This document shows, piece after piece, positions 27,194 to 35,693 of a stretch of 64,000 bases of DNA (position 1 is the stretch's first letter; each line of letters begins with the position of its first letter). Source of the DNA: an uncultured Bacteroidales bacterium (GTDB taxonomy: Bacteria; Bacteroidota; Bacteroidia; Bacteroidales; FEN-979). The stretch lies in assembly GCA_903903985.1 (NCBI GenBank), contig CAIVAT010000190.1, positions 1-64,000 on the forward strand. Direction: 5' to 3'. Below the pieces are notes generated by a model. It ran no database searches. It was given only the letters and a program-made list of their open reading frames with translations, and had not been told where the DNA came from. Made by a program: the position numbers and the translations under genes.

Positions 27194-30100
27194 ATGAAAA
27201 AAGAATCTAGTATGACAAGGGAAATGGTAAATTTCGTACTATCAATGATAAAATGGGTTCTTGCATCTGCAGTTCTCTTATGTATTGTTAATGTTCCAAC
27301 CCAGGCTCAGGTATGGCCTTATTATGGCAATGGAACAGAACTGAATGTACCCTTATGGCCTGGAGATTTTCAGGTAGATGCTTTTCGTGCATTTATTGAT
27401 CCCCCGATCACTTCATCTGTAACATTTGTTACAATCACTCACATAGAAGGTTCGTGGACATCTGCTTTAAACGATAAAATCGTTTTGATTATCGGGATGA
27501 AAAGTTGTTCAGGTACCGGAAATTGGGAATTCAACGCGATAAAATCCATTAATGGAACTACTGTAGAATTGGTTAATGCAACCAATTCCAGCAATGTGTA
27601 TACGCATGCACAGATAATCCTGGTCCCCCAATATCTTTCTTTGTCAATACCTAATGGTTCTTCATTGACATGCGCTCCATGGGATGGTTTTACAGGAGGT
27701 GTGGTTGCATTTCTGGTCAAGGAAAACTTGAGCATAGATGGAACAATCAGTGCATCAGAAAAAGGGTTTGACAAAGGGTTGGCAACTGTTGGAGGTGGCG
27801 GAGCCGGAGGTCTTCATGGAGATGGTGGCCCTGCCCCAGGTGCATCAGCAGGTGATGGGAAAGGCGGAAAGGGTATTGGCCTTGCAGGCAATGGAGGTGG
27901 ACCTTATTCTGTTGGTGAACCTGATAATATATCAGTCGCCGGTGCTCCTTCAGCACCTTGTACTTTATATGCTCTAGGGGTCAGTGCTACCAATGAGAGT
28001 AACTTGCTTGGTACCAACAGACTGATTCTAATGGGTGGAGGTGGTTGGAGTGGTACCGGAGGACAGGGTGGCGGCGGAGGCGGTGGTTCAGGCGGTGATG
28101 CTCCCTGCTGTGGAGGAGTTAAGGGCAATGATGGCTCCGATGGTGCGCCGGGTGTAACGGGCGGCAATGGCGGCCGTGGTGGAGGGATCGTCATATTCAA
28201 AGCACAGAACATGACGTTTGGCAACAACGGTAAAATCGATGCGGGTGGAGTTGATGGAGCAAATGGAGGATATGGGGGGCAAGGTGGGGCAGGAGGTGCG
28301 CCTAATGCCAATAAGGGAGCCGGTGCAGGAAGTGGCGGCCCGGGCGGCATTGGTGGCAGGGGAGCCAGTGGCGGGGCAGGTGGCATAGTTTACTATACCA
28401 AATTTATCCTGAACGGTACAGCAACGGTGAATACGAAAGGTGGTTTGGGTAAAAGCACTGGTCCTAACTACGGAGGAGGTCATTCGGCCAATGCAGCATT
28501 AAGCTGCAATGGTAGCTGTCCTTGCGATGAACGCTTCTGTGCATGTGATGATGTGTGGGAATACATGCTTGGGGCTGAATGTTATGTCCCTGATGCGGGT
28601 TCTCCTGATATTAAATACTACGATAAAAAAGCAGGGACCACCTTGCTTAGCCGGTGCATCGCCCAAACTTCGTTGGGCGGCTTGACAATAACGTGCAGTG
28701 ATTATAACAATAATCCCGCTTGTATTTATCATTGCGATATGGCACAGGATCCTCCGCTGAATAATTTAAATCCCGATGCCTGCCTCTCAATTTTATGTGG
28801 TGACCACGAGTCATATGATCCGTATAATTACACAATATGTGACCTTAATTGCAATCCTGTTCATTTTAAAGCTGCCACTGGTTGCTGTGATGGAAGTGGA
28901 GATGGCCGAGGGAAAGCTACGGACGGAACAAAGGGAACTGCCGGAGCTGGCGGAAAAGATGCAGAGGATGGTGATTTCCTTCCAAATGATGAACCGCCTC
29001 CAACACCATTAAACCCCACTGGTTCGGTTATTAACCTTAGATGCAAATTATCAGAGACCGGTGGTGTTTATATTTCAGTTACCGGCGGAATACCTCCCTA
29101 TACCTATCATTGGAGTGATGGAGCGACAACGCACGACATCACAGGCTTATCAGCAGGGACCTATACAGTTACCATAACCGATGCAAACTTCTCCACAAGT
29201 ATTGGAAGCTGGACGGTGACTGAACCCGATGCCCTTGTCGTTTCGCCAAGCGCCGTGATTACTCCTGTTTTATGTTACGGTAGAGCCACCGGTGCAATCG
29301 ATATTGAAGTTAGCGGCGGAACATTGCCATATACCTATCGATGGAGCAACGGGGCCACTACACAAGATCTCAACGGAGTGGGCACAGCCACTTATGCCAT
29401 CACAGTTACGGATGGAAATGGTTGTTTAGCATATGCGGCTTTTTCAATTTCCGGACCTCCGGCATTATCCGTTGGGGTTTCTATGACGAATGTTGCATGT
29501 TATGGAGGAACGTCAACAGTCACTTTGACCCCAAGCGGAGGTACAGTCCCTTATGATCCTACATATGGAATATGGTCCCTTGACCCATGTGGCCCCAATA
29601 TTTGCCCTTATGGTTGTGACGAATATTTTATATGTTATCCGTCACCTCATCATTATTCATCTCCGGCAAGTTTGATCGCTGGCAATTATGCGGTGGAAGT
29701 CACTGACGGAAATGGATGTGCTGCTACAACCTCATTTGTTATAACCGAACCAGCGGCTGTGGCATTATCCACCACGGTTCACATGGATGGCTGTGCCGGC
29801 CTGGCTGATGGTTCGATCGATTTAACTGTGACCGGTGGAGTTTTACCCTATTCCTTCTTATGGAGTAATGGGGCGGTGAGTGAGGACATTACCGGATTGG
29901 CAGCAGGCACTTATACCGTTACGGTTGCAGATGCCAACGGATGTGCCGGGACCCTGAGCCAGGTCGTGGCCGTGAATCCCACCCCGCTCCTGGTCATCAC
30001 GAACCCGGCCCCGGTATGTTCACCCAGCCGGGTTGACCTGACCGCCGCGGCCGTTACCGCCGGCAGCATGTTATGCGGTGCCACGCTCACCTATTGGACC

Positions 30101-31294
30101 GACGTAGCAGCCACCCTTTCCATGTCAACACCCTCCAGGGCGGGCAATGGAACCTATTACATCAAGGCCACAACAGCAATGGGCTATTATGACATTAAAC
30201 CGGTAATTGCCAAGGTAAACGCACTTCCGATCGTTTTTTCAGTGACGGGAGGCGGAAGCTATTGTGCAGGCGGACCTGGGGTTTTGGTAGGCCTGAGTGG
30301 CACACAAACAGGGGTCAATTACTGGCTTTTTGTCAATTTCATACCGGCCAGCGCTCCTGTAGCTGGAACCGGCTATCCGGTTTCGTTCGGTATGCAAACT
30401 GCATCGGGTTACTACATGGTTCTTGCCGAAAGCACAGTGACCCCATGCACCAACTGGATGTACAATTATGTCTATATCAGCATCGATGCACCGCAACCGG
30501 TAAGTGTCTCCGTAGTTGCATCGGCCAACCCGGTAGAGCCGGGCACGCTGGTCACCTTCACCACTGTGCCGGTCAACGGAGGATCCACGCCATTTTACCA
30601 GTGGAGGGTCAATGGACTGAATACCGGAACGAATAATCCGGTCTATTCCTATATACCGGTTAACGGAGATGCGGTAAGTTGTATGCTTACCTCAAGCGCG
30701 GCGTGTGCTTCGGGCAATCCTGCCACATCGAACACGGTGGTCATGACGGTTACGGGTGTTCCCGCATCGGTTTTTGTAACAGGGATTGTAGGCAGCGGAC
30801 AAACGGAATGTTACGACGCCATCCAAACCATTGCGGTAGCGGGCGGAAGCGAAACATTCATTGTGGAGAATGGCGGCAGGGCCATCATGATAGCAGGTCA
30901 GGGGATCTATTATCATCCGGGCACACAAGTTGAACCGGGAGGATACATGAGCGGGCTCATCGCTTCGGCCGGACCCTGGTGTGGTGCAAAGTCTGCCAGC
31001 AAGGTCACGGCTCCGTCAGAAGAAGCAGGAGATTACCCGGCCAGTGGAAGATCCTTCTTCACGATCTACCCGAATCCGACCAATGGCGGATTTTCACTGG
31101 AACTCAGGGGAGTTGAAGGAACGGCGGAACTCCGTGTCGAACTATATGGCCTTTATGGAGAACGGTTAATGACCGCAACGGGCTCAGGAGAGAGGAAATA
31201 TGATTTCACCCTGGAGGGGAAACCCTGCGGAGTTTATTTCATCCGTGTAATTACCGGGAAACATACGGGAACAGGAAAGATCATCAAGCAATAA
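27194..31294 (+). CDS. T9SS-secreted surface protein with glycine-rich and SprB regions
   Basis: A 1366-aa secreted protein. The signal region is long (hydrophobic core about residues 15-34, then TQAQVW), with alternative starts at ATG 27194 and ATG 27212; a GGAGG lies 8 bases before the first, unusual here, and favours it. An N-terminal domain of about 190 residues is followed by a glycine-rich low-complexity stretch (about 199-430), a cysteine-rich part (about 436-570, for example CNGSCPCDERFCACDD), SprB-type repeats near 611, 689, 763 and 864, Ig-like modules, and a type IX sorting tail from about 1284 (FFTIYPNPTNGGFSLEL). Residues from about 855 to the end duplicate the C-terminus of the upstream protein. 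The gene starts 48 bases after that gene and probably shares its transcript. The N-terminal and cysteine-rich parts match no family I know. Confidence 0.9.
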   Translation: MKKESSMTREMVNFVLSMIKWVLASAVLLCIVNVPTQAQVWPYYGNGTELNVPLWPGDFQVDAFRAFIDPPITSSVTFVTITHIEGSWTSALNDKIVLIIGMKSCSGTGNWEFNAIKSINGTTVELVNATNSSNVYTHAQIILVPQYLSLSIPNGSSLTCAPWDGFTGGVVAFLVKENLSIDGTISASEKGFDKGLATVGGGGAGGLHGDGGPAPGASAGDGKGGKGIGLAGNGGGPYSVGEPDNISVAGAPSAPCTLYALGVSATNESNLLGTNRLILMGGGGWSGTGGQGGGGGGGSGGDAPCCGGVKGNDGSDGAPGVTGGNGGRGGGIVIFKAQNMTFGNNGKIDAGGVDGANGGYGGQGGAGGAPNANKGAGAGSGGPGGIGGRGASGGAGGIVYYTKFILNGTATVNTKGGLGKSTGPNYGGGHSANAALSCNGSCPCDERFCACDDVWEYMLGAECYVPDAGSPDIKYYDKKAGTTLLSRCIAQTSLGGLTITCSDYNNNPACIYHCDMAQDPPLNNLNPDACLSILCGDHESYDPYNYTICDLNCNPVHFKAATGCCDGSGDGRGKATDGTKGTAGAGGKDAEDGDFLPNDEPPPTPLNPTGSVINLRCKLSETGGVYISVTGGIPPYTYHWSDGATTHDITGLSAGTYTVTITDANFSTSIGSWTVTEPDALVVSPSAVITPVLCYGRATGAIDIEVSGGTLPYTYRWSNGATTQDLNGVGTATYAITVTDGNGCLAYAAFSISGPPALSVGVSMTNVACYGGTSTVTLTPSGGTVPYDPTYGIWSLDPCGPNICPYGCDEYFICYPSPHHYSSPASLIAGNYAVEVTDGNGCAATTSFVITEPAAVALSTTVHMDGCAGLADGSIDLTVTGGVLPYSFLWSNGAVSEDITGLAAGTYTVTVADANGCAGTLSQVVAVNPTPLLVITNPAPVCSPSRVDLTAAAVTAGSMLCGATLTYWTDVAATLSMSTPSRAGNGTYYIKATTAMGYYDIKPVIAKVNALPIVFSVTGGGSYCAGGPGVLVGLSGTQTGVNYWLFVNFIPASAPVAGTGYPVSFGMQTASGYYMVLAESTVTPCTNWMYNYVYISIDAPQPVSVSVVASANPVEPGTLVTFTTVPVNGGSTPFYQWRVNGLNTGTNNPVYSYIPVNGDAVSCMLTSSAACASGNPATSNTVVMTVTGVPASVFVTGIVGSGQTECYDAIQTIAVAGGSETFIVENGGRAIMIAGQGIYYHPGTQVEPGGYMSGLIASAGPWCGAKSASKVTAPSEEAGDYPASGRSFFTIYPNPTNGGFSLELRGVEGTAELRVELYGLYGERLMTATGSGERKYDFTLEGKPCGVYFIRVITGKHTGTGKIIKQ
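27790..28490 (+). repeat. Glycine-codon low-complexity region
   Basis: GGN-rich in-frame stretch encoding runs such as GGGGAGGLHGDGG and GGQGGGGGGGSGGD. It is locally more G-rich than its surroundings and makes long proline-rich shadow frames on the other strand. Collagen-like or spider-silk-like spacer behaviour is possible. Confidence 0.8.
29756..31294 (+). repeat. 1539-bp direct repeat, copy 2
   Basis: Second copy of the block at 25607-27145, in the same orientation and codon frame. Differences are scattered substitutions. After the shared TAA the flanks are unrelated. Confidence 0.93.
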
Positions 31295-31346
31295 ATTTAT
31301 TTTCCTGTTGAAAATGTTTTATCTTTACCCTCAAAAAAAAGAATCT

Positions 31347-32003
31347 ATGAAAACAGGAAAACTTTATTTTGGTCTTTTGGCAGCCCTTGCTGTCTTTATG
31401 CTCACCTCATGTGGTTCCCCGGTCACCCTGACCAGTTGGAAGAACCCGGACAATAAATCACAGATTTCGAATGTAGTCCTTATGCCAATGTTTGAAAAAT
31501 TGGAATACATGAAACCTTTTGAACAGTCAATGGATGCCTATTTCGAAAAACAAGGGCTCAAATCCATTGGCTCACTTGATTTTCTGAATCCAAGCATTAA
31601 ATATCCGCTTGATGATATCAAGCGGATATGCGACAGTCTCGGGGCAGACGGTATCTTGGTTTTTAAATACAAGGGCACCGATAAAACTGAAAGTTATATT
31701 CCTCCTACAACCTATTATACCGGAGGATATGGCGGCTATTGGGGAGGTGGTTACTGGGGTGGCGGCTATTATGGCGGAGGCTTCTATGGAGGTGGCGTTG
31801 TTTCAACGGGAGGATACTGGACAACGACTTCCGTAATAAACCTGCAGGCCAGCCTTTATACTCACGGTTCGAAGGATGCATTATGGACAGGGGAAATAAC
31901 TGTAACTGATCCTCAATATATTGACCAGTCTTCAGTTAATATTGCCCAGTCAATTTATGCAGATTGGCAGAAATACGGGTTGCTGAAATTTCCGAAGAAA
32001 TAA
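31347..32003 (+). CDS. Gly/Tyr-rich envelope lipoprotein, unknown function
   Basis: The ATG at 31347 is chosen over the ATG at 31308 because it gives a standard lipoprotein signal peptide, MKTGKLYFGLLAALAVFMLTSC, with the lipidated Cys at residue 22. The mature protein (about 197 aa) has an alpha/beta region (residues 40-120; FEQSMDAYFEKQGLKSI, ICDSLGADGILVFKYKG) reminiscent of small envelope lipoproteins that share a TolB/CsgG-like fold, then a Gly-Tyr-rich insert (GGYGGYWGGGYWGGGYYGGG), then a beta-rich end. It is 52 bases after the surface-protein gene and is closed by a strong terminator, so it may be the last gene of that transcript. I cannot assign a firm family. Confidence 0.75.
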   Translation: MKTGKLYFGLLAALAVFMLTSCGSPVTLTSWKNPDNKSQISNVVLMPMFEKLEYMKPFEQSMDAYFEKQGLKSIGSLDFLNPSIKYPLDDIKRICDSLGADGILVFKYKGTDKTESYIPPTTYYTGGYGGYWGGGYWGGGYYGGGFYGGGVVSTGGYWTTTSVINLQASLYTHGSKDALWTGEITVTDPQYIDQSSVNIAQSIYADWQKYGLLKFPKK

Positions 32004-32036
32004 TTCGGCAATCCAGGCAATTTTTGTAATGAGAAA

Positions 32037-32067
32037 AGCAACTCCGGCGAGACCGGAGTTGCTTTTT
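32037..32067 (+). terminator. Rho-independent terminator
   Basis: A perfect 11-bp stem, AGCAACTCCGG (32037-32047) with CCGGAGTTGCT (32053-32063), closes a 5-base loop CGAGA and runs into a T tract (32063-32067). It follows the lipoprotein stop codon by 34 bases and precedes aqpZ. This is the clearest terminator in the window. Confidence 0.9.
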
Positions 32068-32110
32068 ACCTGTTTTTACTAGCCAAAAACAAAACAAAAA
32101 AAAAGAGCTT

Positions 32111-32806
32111 ATGAAAAAATATATAGCAGAATTGATCGGTACCTTCAGCCTGGTGCTATTTGGTTGCGGCGCAGCTTCAATTTCCGGTATAAGTTCATCG
32201 GGACCAGCCGGGATTGGCGTACTGGGGATTGCAATTGCATTTGGTTTCGCTGTTGTAGCAATGGCCTATGCCATTGGTGGCATATCCGGTTGCCACATCA
32301 ACCCTGCGGTTACCATCGGGGTTTTTACTGCCGGCAAGATGGAATTAAAAGATGCCATCGGCTACATCATCGCCCAATGTCTTGGCGCCATCCTTGGTGC
32401 ATCGGTGCTTTATCTCATCCGAAGTGGTCAGCCTGGTTTTGAGATGAAAGAATGGGCGCTTGGCTCAAACGGATGGGGTGAAGGTTACCTGGGCGGTTAC
32501 AACGTCGTCAGCGCCTTTGCGGTTGAAACCGTGATGACATTCCTGTTCCTCTTTGTTATCCTGGCCGTAACTTCAAAATTCGGAAACGGGACCATGGCCG
32601 GTTTGGCAATCGGCGTCACCCTGATGCTGATACACCTGGTTGCCATACCCGTCACAGGAACATCGGTCAACCCTGCCCGTAGCCTGGGCCCGGCGCTTTT
32701 TGCCGGCGGTAAAGCGCTGATGCAGCTTTGGTTGTTCATCATTGCCCCGATCATTGGTGCCGTTTTGGCCGCTTTCGCCTGGAAGTTTGGATTTGACAAG
32801 GAATAG
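32111..32806 (+). CDS. aqpZ: Aquaporin Z-type water channel
   Basis: A 231-aa inner-membrane channel of the major intrinsic protein family with six helices and two half-helices. Both NPA boxes are present: HINPAVT (N64-A66) and SVNPARS near residue 187. The selectivity-filter pattern H...TSVNPAR (LIHLVAIPVTGTSVNPARS) is that of AqpZ water channels, not of GlpF glycerol facilitators. It follows a strong terminator and so must have its own promoter in 32068-32110, where none is obvious. Its TAG stop shares one base with the GTG start of the Nramp gene, implying translational coupling. Confidence 0.95.
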   Translation: MKKYIAELIGTFSLVLFGCGAASISGISSSGPAGIGVLGIAIAFGFAVVAMAYAIGGISGCHINPAVTIGVFTAGKMELKDAIGYIIAQCLGAILGASVLYLIRSGQPGFEMKEWALGSNGWGEGYLGGYNVVSAFAVETVMTFLFLFVILAVTSKFGNGTMAGLAIGVTLMLIHLVAIPVTGTSVNPARSLGPALFAGGKALMQLWLFIIAPIIGAVLAAFAWKFGFDKE

Positions 32807-34068
32807 TGTTTAAAGATTTTCTTAAAGATCTTCGCAGGCGTGACCACAAACCGCGTTTTGGCGGACTTGATATCCTGAAATACATCGGGCCGGGATTGCT
32901 TGTCACAGTGGGATTCATCGATCCGGGAAACTGGGCTTCGAACATTGCCGCAGGTTCCGGGTTTGGATATGAGTTGCTCTGGATGGTCACGCTCTCAACC
33001 ATCATGCTGATCATCCTTCAGCACAATGTGGCCCATCTCGGTATTGCAACCGGTTTGTGCCTGTCGGAAGCGGCAAACATGTATACGCCCCGATGGGTAT
33101 CCCGAACGGTACTGGTTTCAGCCATGGGGGCTTCCATCTCCACCTCCCTTGCCGAAATACTTGGAGCCGCTGTTGCACTTAACATGCTGTTCGAAATACC
33201 TGTTCCTGCCGGCGCAATCCTGGCCTTCGTTTTCGTGGTCATCATGCTGTTCACCAATTCCTACCAGAAGATTGAGAAATTCATCATTGCTTTCGTCTCC
33301 ATCATCGGGCTCTCCTTCCTTTATGAACTGACACTTGTTGACATCAATTGGGTGCAGGCGGGGATCGGTTGGGTAAAACCAAGCATTCCCCAGGGGTCGA
33401 TGATCATCGTGATGAGTGTGCTGGGAGCTGTGGTGATGCCCCATAACCTGTTTCTTCATTCAGAAATCATTCAAAGCCGTCAATGGAACCTGGAGGATGA
33501 AAAGGTGATCAAAAGGCAGATGGACTACGAACTTTTCGATACCCTTTTTTCCATGGTGATCGGATGGGCCATCAACAGTGCGATCATCCTTTTAGCAGCG
33601 ACGGCATTTTTCACAAATCGCCTCCCGGTAAATGAATTGCAGCAGGCAGAAAGTATTCTCAAACCCTTGCTGGGAAATAATGCTGCAGTGGTTTTTGGCA
33701 TCGCACTGCTCTTTGCCGGTGTCGCCTCCACCATCACCTCCGGCATGGCGGGCGGCAGCATTTTCGCCGGGCTTTTCGGGGAACCTTACGACATTCACGA
33801 CAACCATTCTCGGCTTGGCGTGATGATTTCACTGGTGATCGCCCTGCTCATTGTTTTTATTATCAGTAATCCATACCAGGGTTTGATCATCTCTCAGATG
33901 GTGCTCAGCATCCAGTTGCCCTTTACCATATTCCTCCAGATCTACCTGACTTCCTCAAAAAAAGTCATGGGAAAATATGTGAATACCGCTTCCACCAGGG
34001 CCATGCTTTTAACCGTTGGAGGGATCGTTGTGTTCCTGAACCTGAAATTGCTCATGAGTTTATTTTAG
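32806..34068 (+). CDS. Nramp family divalent metal transporter (MntH-like)
   Basis: A 420-aa inner-membrane transporter with eleven helices that imports Mn2+ or Fe2+ with protons. The metal-site motifs are intact: DPGN (D39-N42, in VGFIDPGNWASN) in helix 1 and MPHN (in AVVMPHNLFLHS) in helix 6. The Met in helix 6 argues for Mn/Fe rather than Mg or Al transport. The start is GTG at 32806, overlapping the aqpZ stop codon by one base (TAGTG); no later start keeps the full family length. Pairing with an aquaporin in one transcript is unusual. No Fur- or MntR-like site is evident. Confidence 0.93.
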   Translation: MFKDFLKDLRRRDHKPRFGGLDILKYIGPGLLVTVGFIDPGNWASNIAAGSGFGYELLWMVTLSTIMLIILQHNVAHLGIATGLCLSEAANMYTPRWVSRTVLVSAMGASISTSLAEILGAAVALNMLFEIPVPAGAILAFVFVVIMLFTNSYQKIEKFIIAFVSIIGLSFLYELTLVDINWVQAGIGWVKPSIPQGSMIIVMSVLGAVVMPHNLFLHSEIIQSRQWNLEDEKVIKRQMDYELFDTLFSMVIGWAINSAIILLAATAFFTNRLPVNELQQAESILKPLLGNNAAVVFGIALLFAGVASTITSGMAGGSIFAGLFGEPYDIHDNHSRLGVMISLVIALLIVFIISNPYQGLIISQMVLSIQLPFTIFLQIYLTSSKKVMGKYVNTASTRAMLLTVGGIVVFLNLKLLMSLF

Positions 34069-34074
34069 AAACGT

Positions 34075-34082
34075 TATCTTTG
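34075..34082 (+). promoter_or_regulatory. Possible -7 element TATCTTTG before the GT39 gene
   Basis: Matches TAnnTTTG and sits 55 bases before the ATG at 34137. No clear -33 TTTG at the right distance. Confidence 0.35.
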
Positions 34083-34136
34083 AGGGGGTGGACAGGGGTG
34101 ACTGGGGTAAAATTGTTTATCAACAAATTAGAATAA

Positions 34137-35684
34137 ATGCCGTCGAACCGTAAGATTTACTGGACTCTGTTTTTTCTGCTGATCTGTTCAGCGTTGATTC
34201 GCGGATTCATTGCCGGCTTTATTGAACTGGGGAATGATGAGGTCTATTATTGGACCTATGCAAAATTTCCGGCGCTCAGTCATTTTGATCATCCGCCGAT
34301 GGTAGGTCTTGTGATACAGTTATTTACCCTGAACCTTGCCTTCGACAGTGAATTTTTCATACGACTGGCCGCAGTAGTGCTTGGAACGTTGAGTACCGTG
34401 TTGATGTTCCTTATCGGAAGGCAGATCAAAGGCCCGCTCACAGGTTTGTATGCAGCCCTGCTCTTCACAGCCTCCTTCTATGGGTTTATTCTCAGCGGAA
34501 CCTTCATTCTTCCCGACACACCCCAGGTGTTTTTCTGGTTGCTCACGCTGTTCCTTCTGCTGAAATCACTTCCCGACCGCAACCTGATGCCTAAAAGCAG
34601 GATCCTGCTTTTACTTGCCGGGGCAACCGCAGGCCTTGCCATCCTGTCGAAGTATCATTCAGTTTTTTTAGTTACGGGCGTTTTGTTTTACATGTTGTTC
34701 TATAACCGAAGATGGTTCAGGGCTAAGGAAACGTATGGCGCACTGCTGATTTTTTTACTTTTCAGCATCCCGGTGATTCTATGGAATTTCGAAAATGACT
34801 TCATCAGCATTACCTATCATGAAAACCGTGTCGGAATTACCGGATCCGGCCTTCAGCTTCAATATTTTATTACCGAAATTGCCGGTGAGTTCTTTTATAA
34901 CAATCCGGTGAATGTGCTGATCATCCTTACAGCTTTTGTCGCCCTTCTGCGCCACCGGCAATTCATCCGGGCAGATTATAAACGGATTATACTATGGATC
35001 AGTGTTCCACTGGTCGTGGTTTTCCTGTCATTTTCACTTTTCCGCAGCACCCTTCCGCATTGGACAGGCCCCGGCTACCTTGGATTCATCCTCATTGCAG
35101 CCGCTTACCTTTCAGAACCCAACCGGCAGGGCTCCAGGCTCCGGGTTGTTCCCTGGCCGGTGACAAGTTCCCTCTTTTTTTTATTGCTCGTTGCAGTGAC
35201 CGCGGTTGGTCAGATCAGGTACGGATGGGTGCCGCTCAGCAAATGGAAGCTTGACGATGTTTCTCACGATATGACGGGATGGAATCAACTGGGAGAGAAG
35301 TTTGCCCCGCTGGCAAAGAATGATGTGGAACATGCCCGCATGGATAAAAATTCACCGATCCTTACGTTCAGATGGTTTCCTGCGGCCAACCTGGATTATT
35401 ATGTGGGCAGGAAGATCAACAAACCGGTATATGCCCTTGGAACACTGGAACGAATTCATAAGTATCATTGGATCAATCGCCTTCGTGGAAACCTCAGACA
35501 AGGAACCGATGCCTATTATATTGCCTTAAGCGACGATTACGAAGATCCTGTTCAGTTGTTCGGAACACTATACGATACGATCCTTCTGGCAGATACACTC
35601 TATATTACCCGGGGATATGATACTATTCGAAAAGCCTTCATCTGCCGGATGAAGGGGTTGAAAAAGGATATGATATTCAATTGA
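34137..35684 (+). CDS. Glycosyltransferase family 39 / ArnT-like membrane protein
   Basis: A 515-aa GT-C-fold enzyme with about eleven helices. The first periplasmic loop holds the catalytic-type acidic motif NDEVYYWTYAKFPALSHFDHPP (residues about 38-59), characteristic of PMT/ArnT-type enzymes that move a sugar from a polyprenyl phosphate to a lipid or protein. A C-terminal periplasmic domain of about 130 residues (RWFPAANLDYYVGRKI) fits ArnT relatives. The acceptor is unknown; no lipid A modification cluster is present. It ends 9 bases from the convergent end of the second TMTC-like gene, so two presumptive GT-C proteins lie tail to tail. Confidence 0.88.
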   Translation: MPSNRKIYWTLFFLLICSALIRGFIAGFIELGNDEVYYWTYAKFPALSHFDHPPMVGLVIQLFTLNLAFDSEFFIRLAAVVLGTLSTVLMFLIGRQIKGPLTGLYAALLFTASFYGFILSGTFILPDTPQVFFWLLTLFLLLKSLPDRNLMPKSRILLLLAGATAGLAILSKYHSVFLVTGVLFYMLFYNRRWFRAKETYGALLIFLLFSIPVILWNFENDFISITYHENRVGITGSGLQLQYFITEIAGEFFYNNPVNVLIILTAFVALLRHRQFIRADYKRIILWISVPLVVVFLSFSLFRSTLPHWTGPGYLGFILIAAAYLSEPNRQGSRLRVVPWPVTSSLFFLLLVAVTAVGQIRYGWVPLSKWKLDDVSHDMTGWNQLGEKFAPLAKNDVEHARMDKNSPILTFRWFPAANLDYYVGRKINKPVYALGTLERIHKYHWINRLRGNLRQGTDAYYIALSDDYEDPVQLFGTLYDTILLADTLYITRGYDTIRKAFICRMKGLKKDMIFN

Positions 35685-35693
35685 GAATGCCTG

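Noticed and set aside
27904..28386. Proline-rich 160-codon frame on the minus strand
   Set aside because: It is the mirror of the GGN-rich coding stretch of the surface protein; composition explains it entirely.
26090..30928. Paired minus- and plus-strand frames repeated in both adhesin tails
   Set aside because: They recur only because the 1.54-kb block is duplicated; codon composition fits the main frame.
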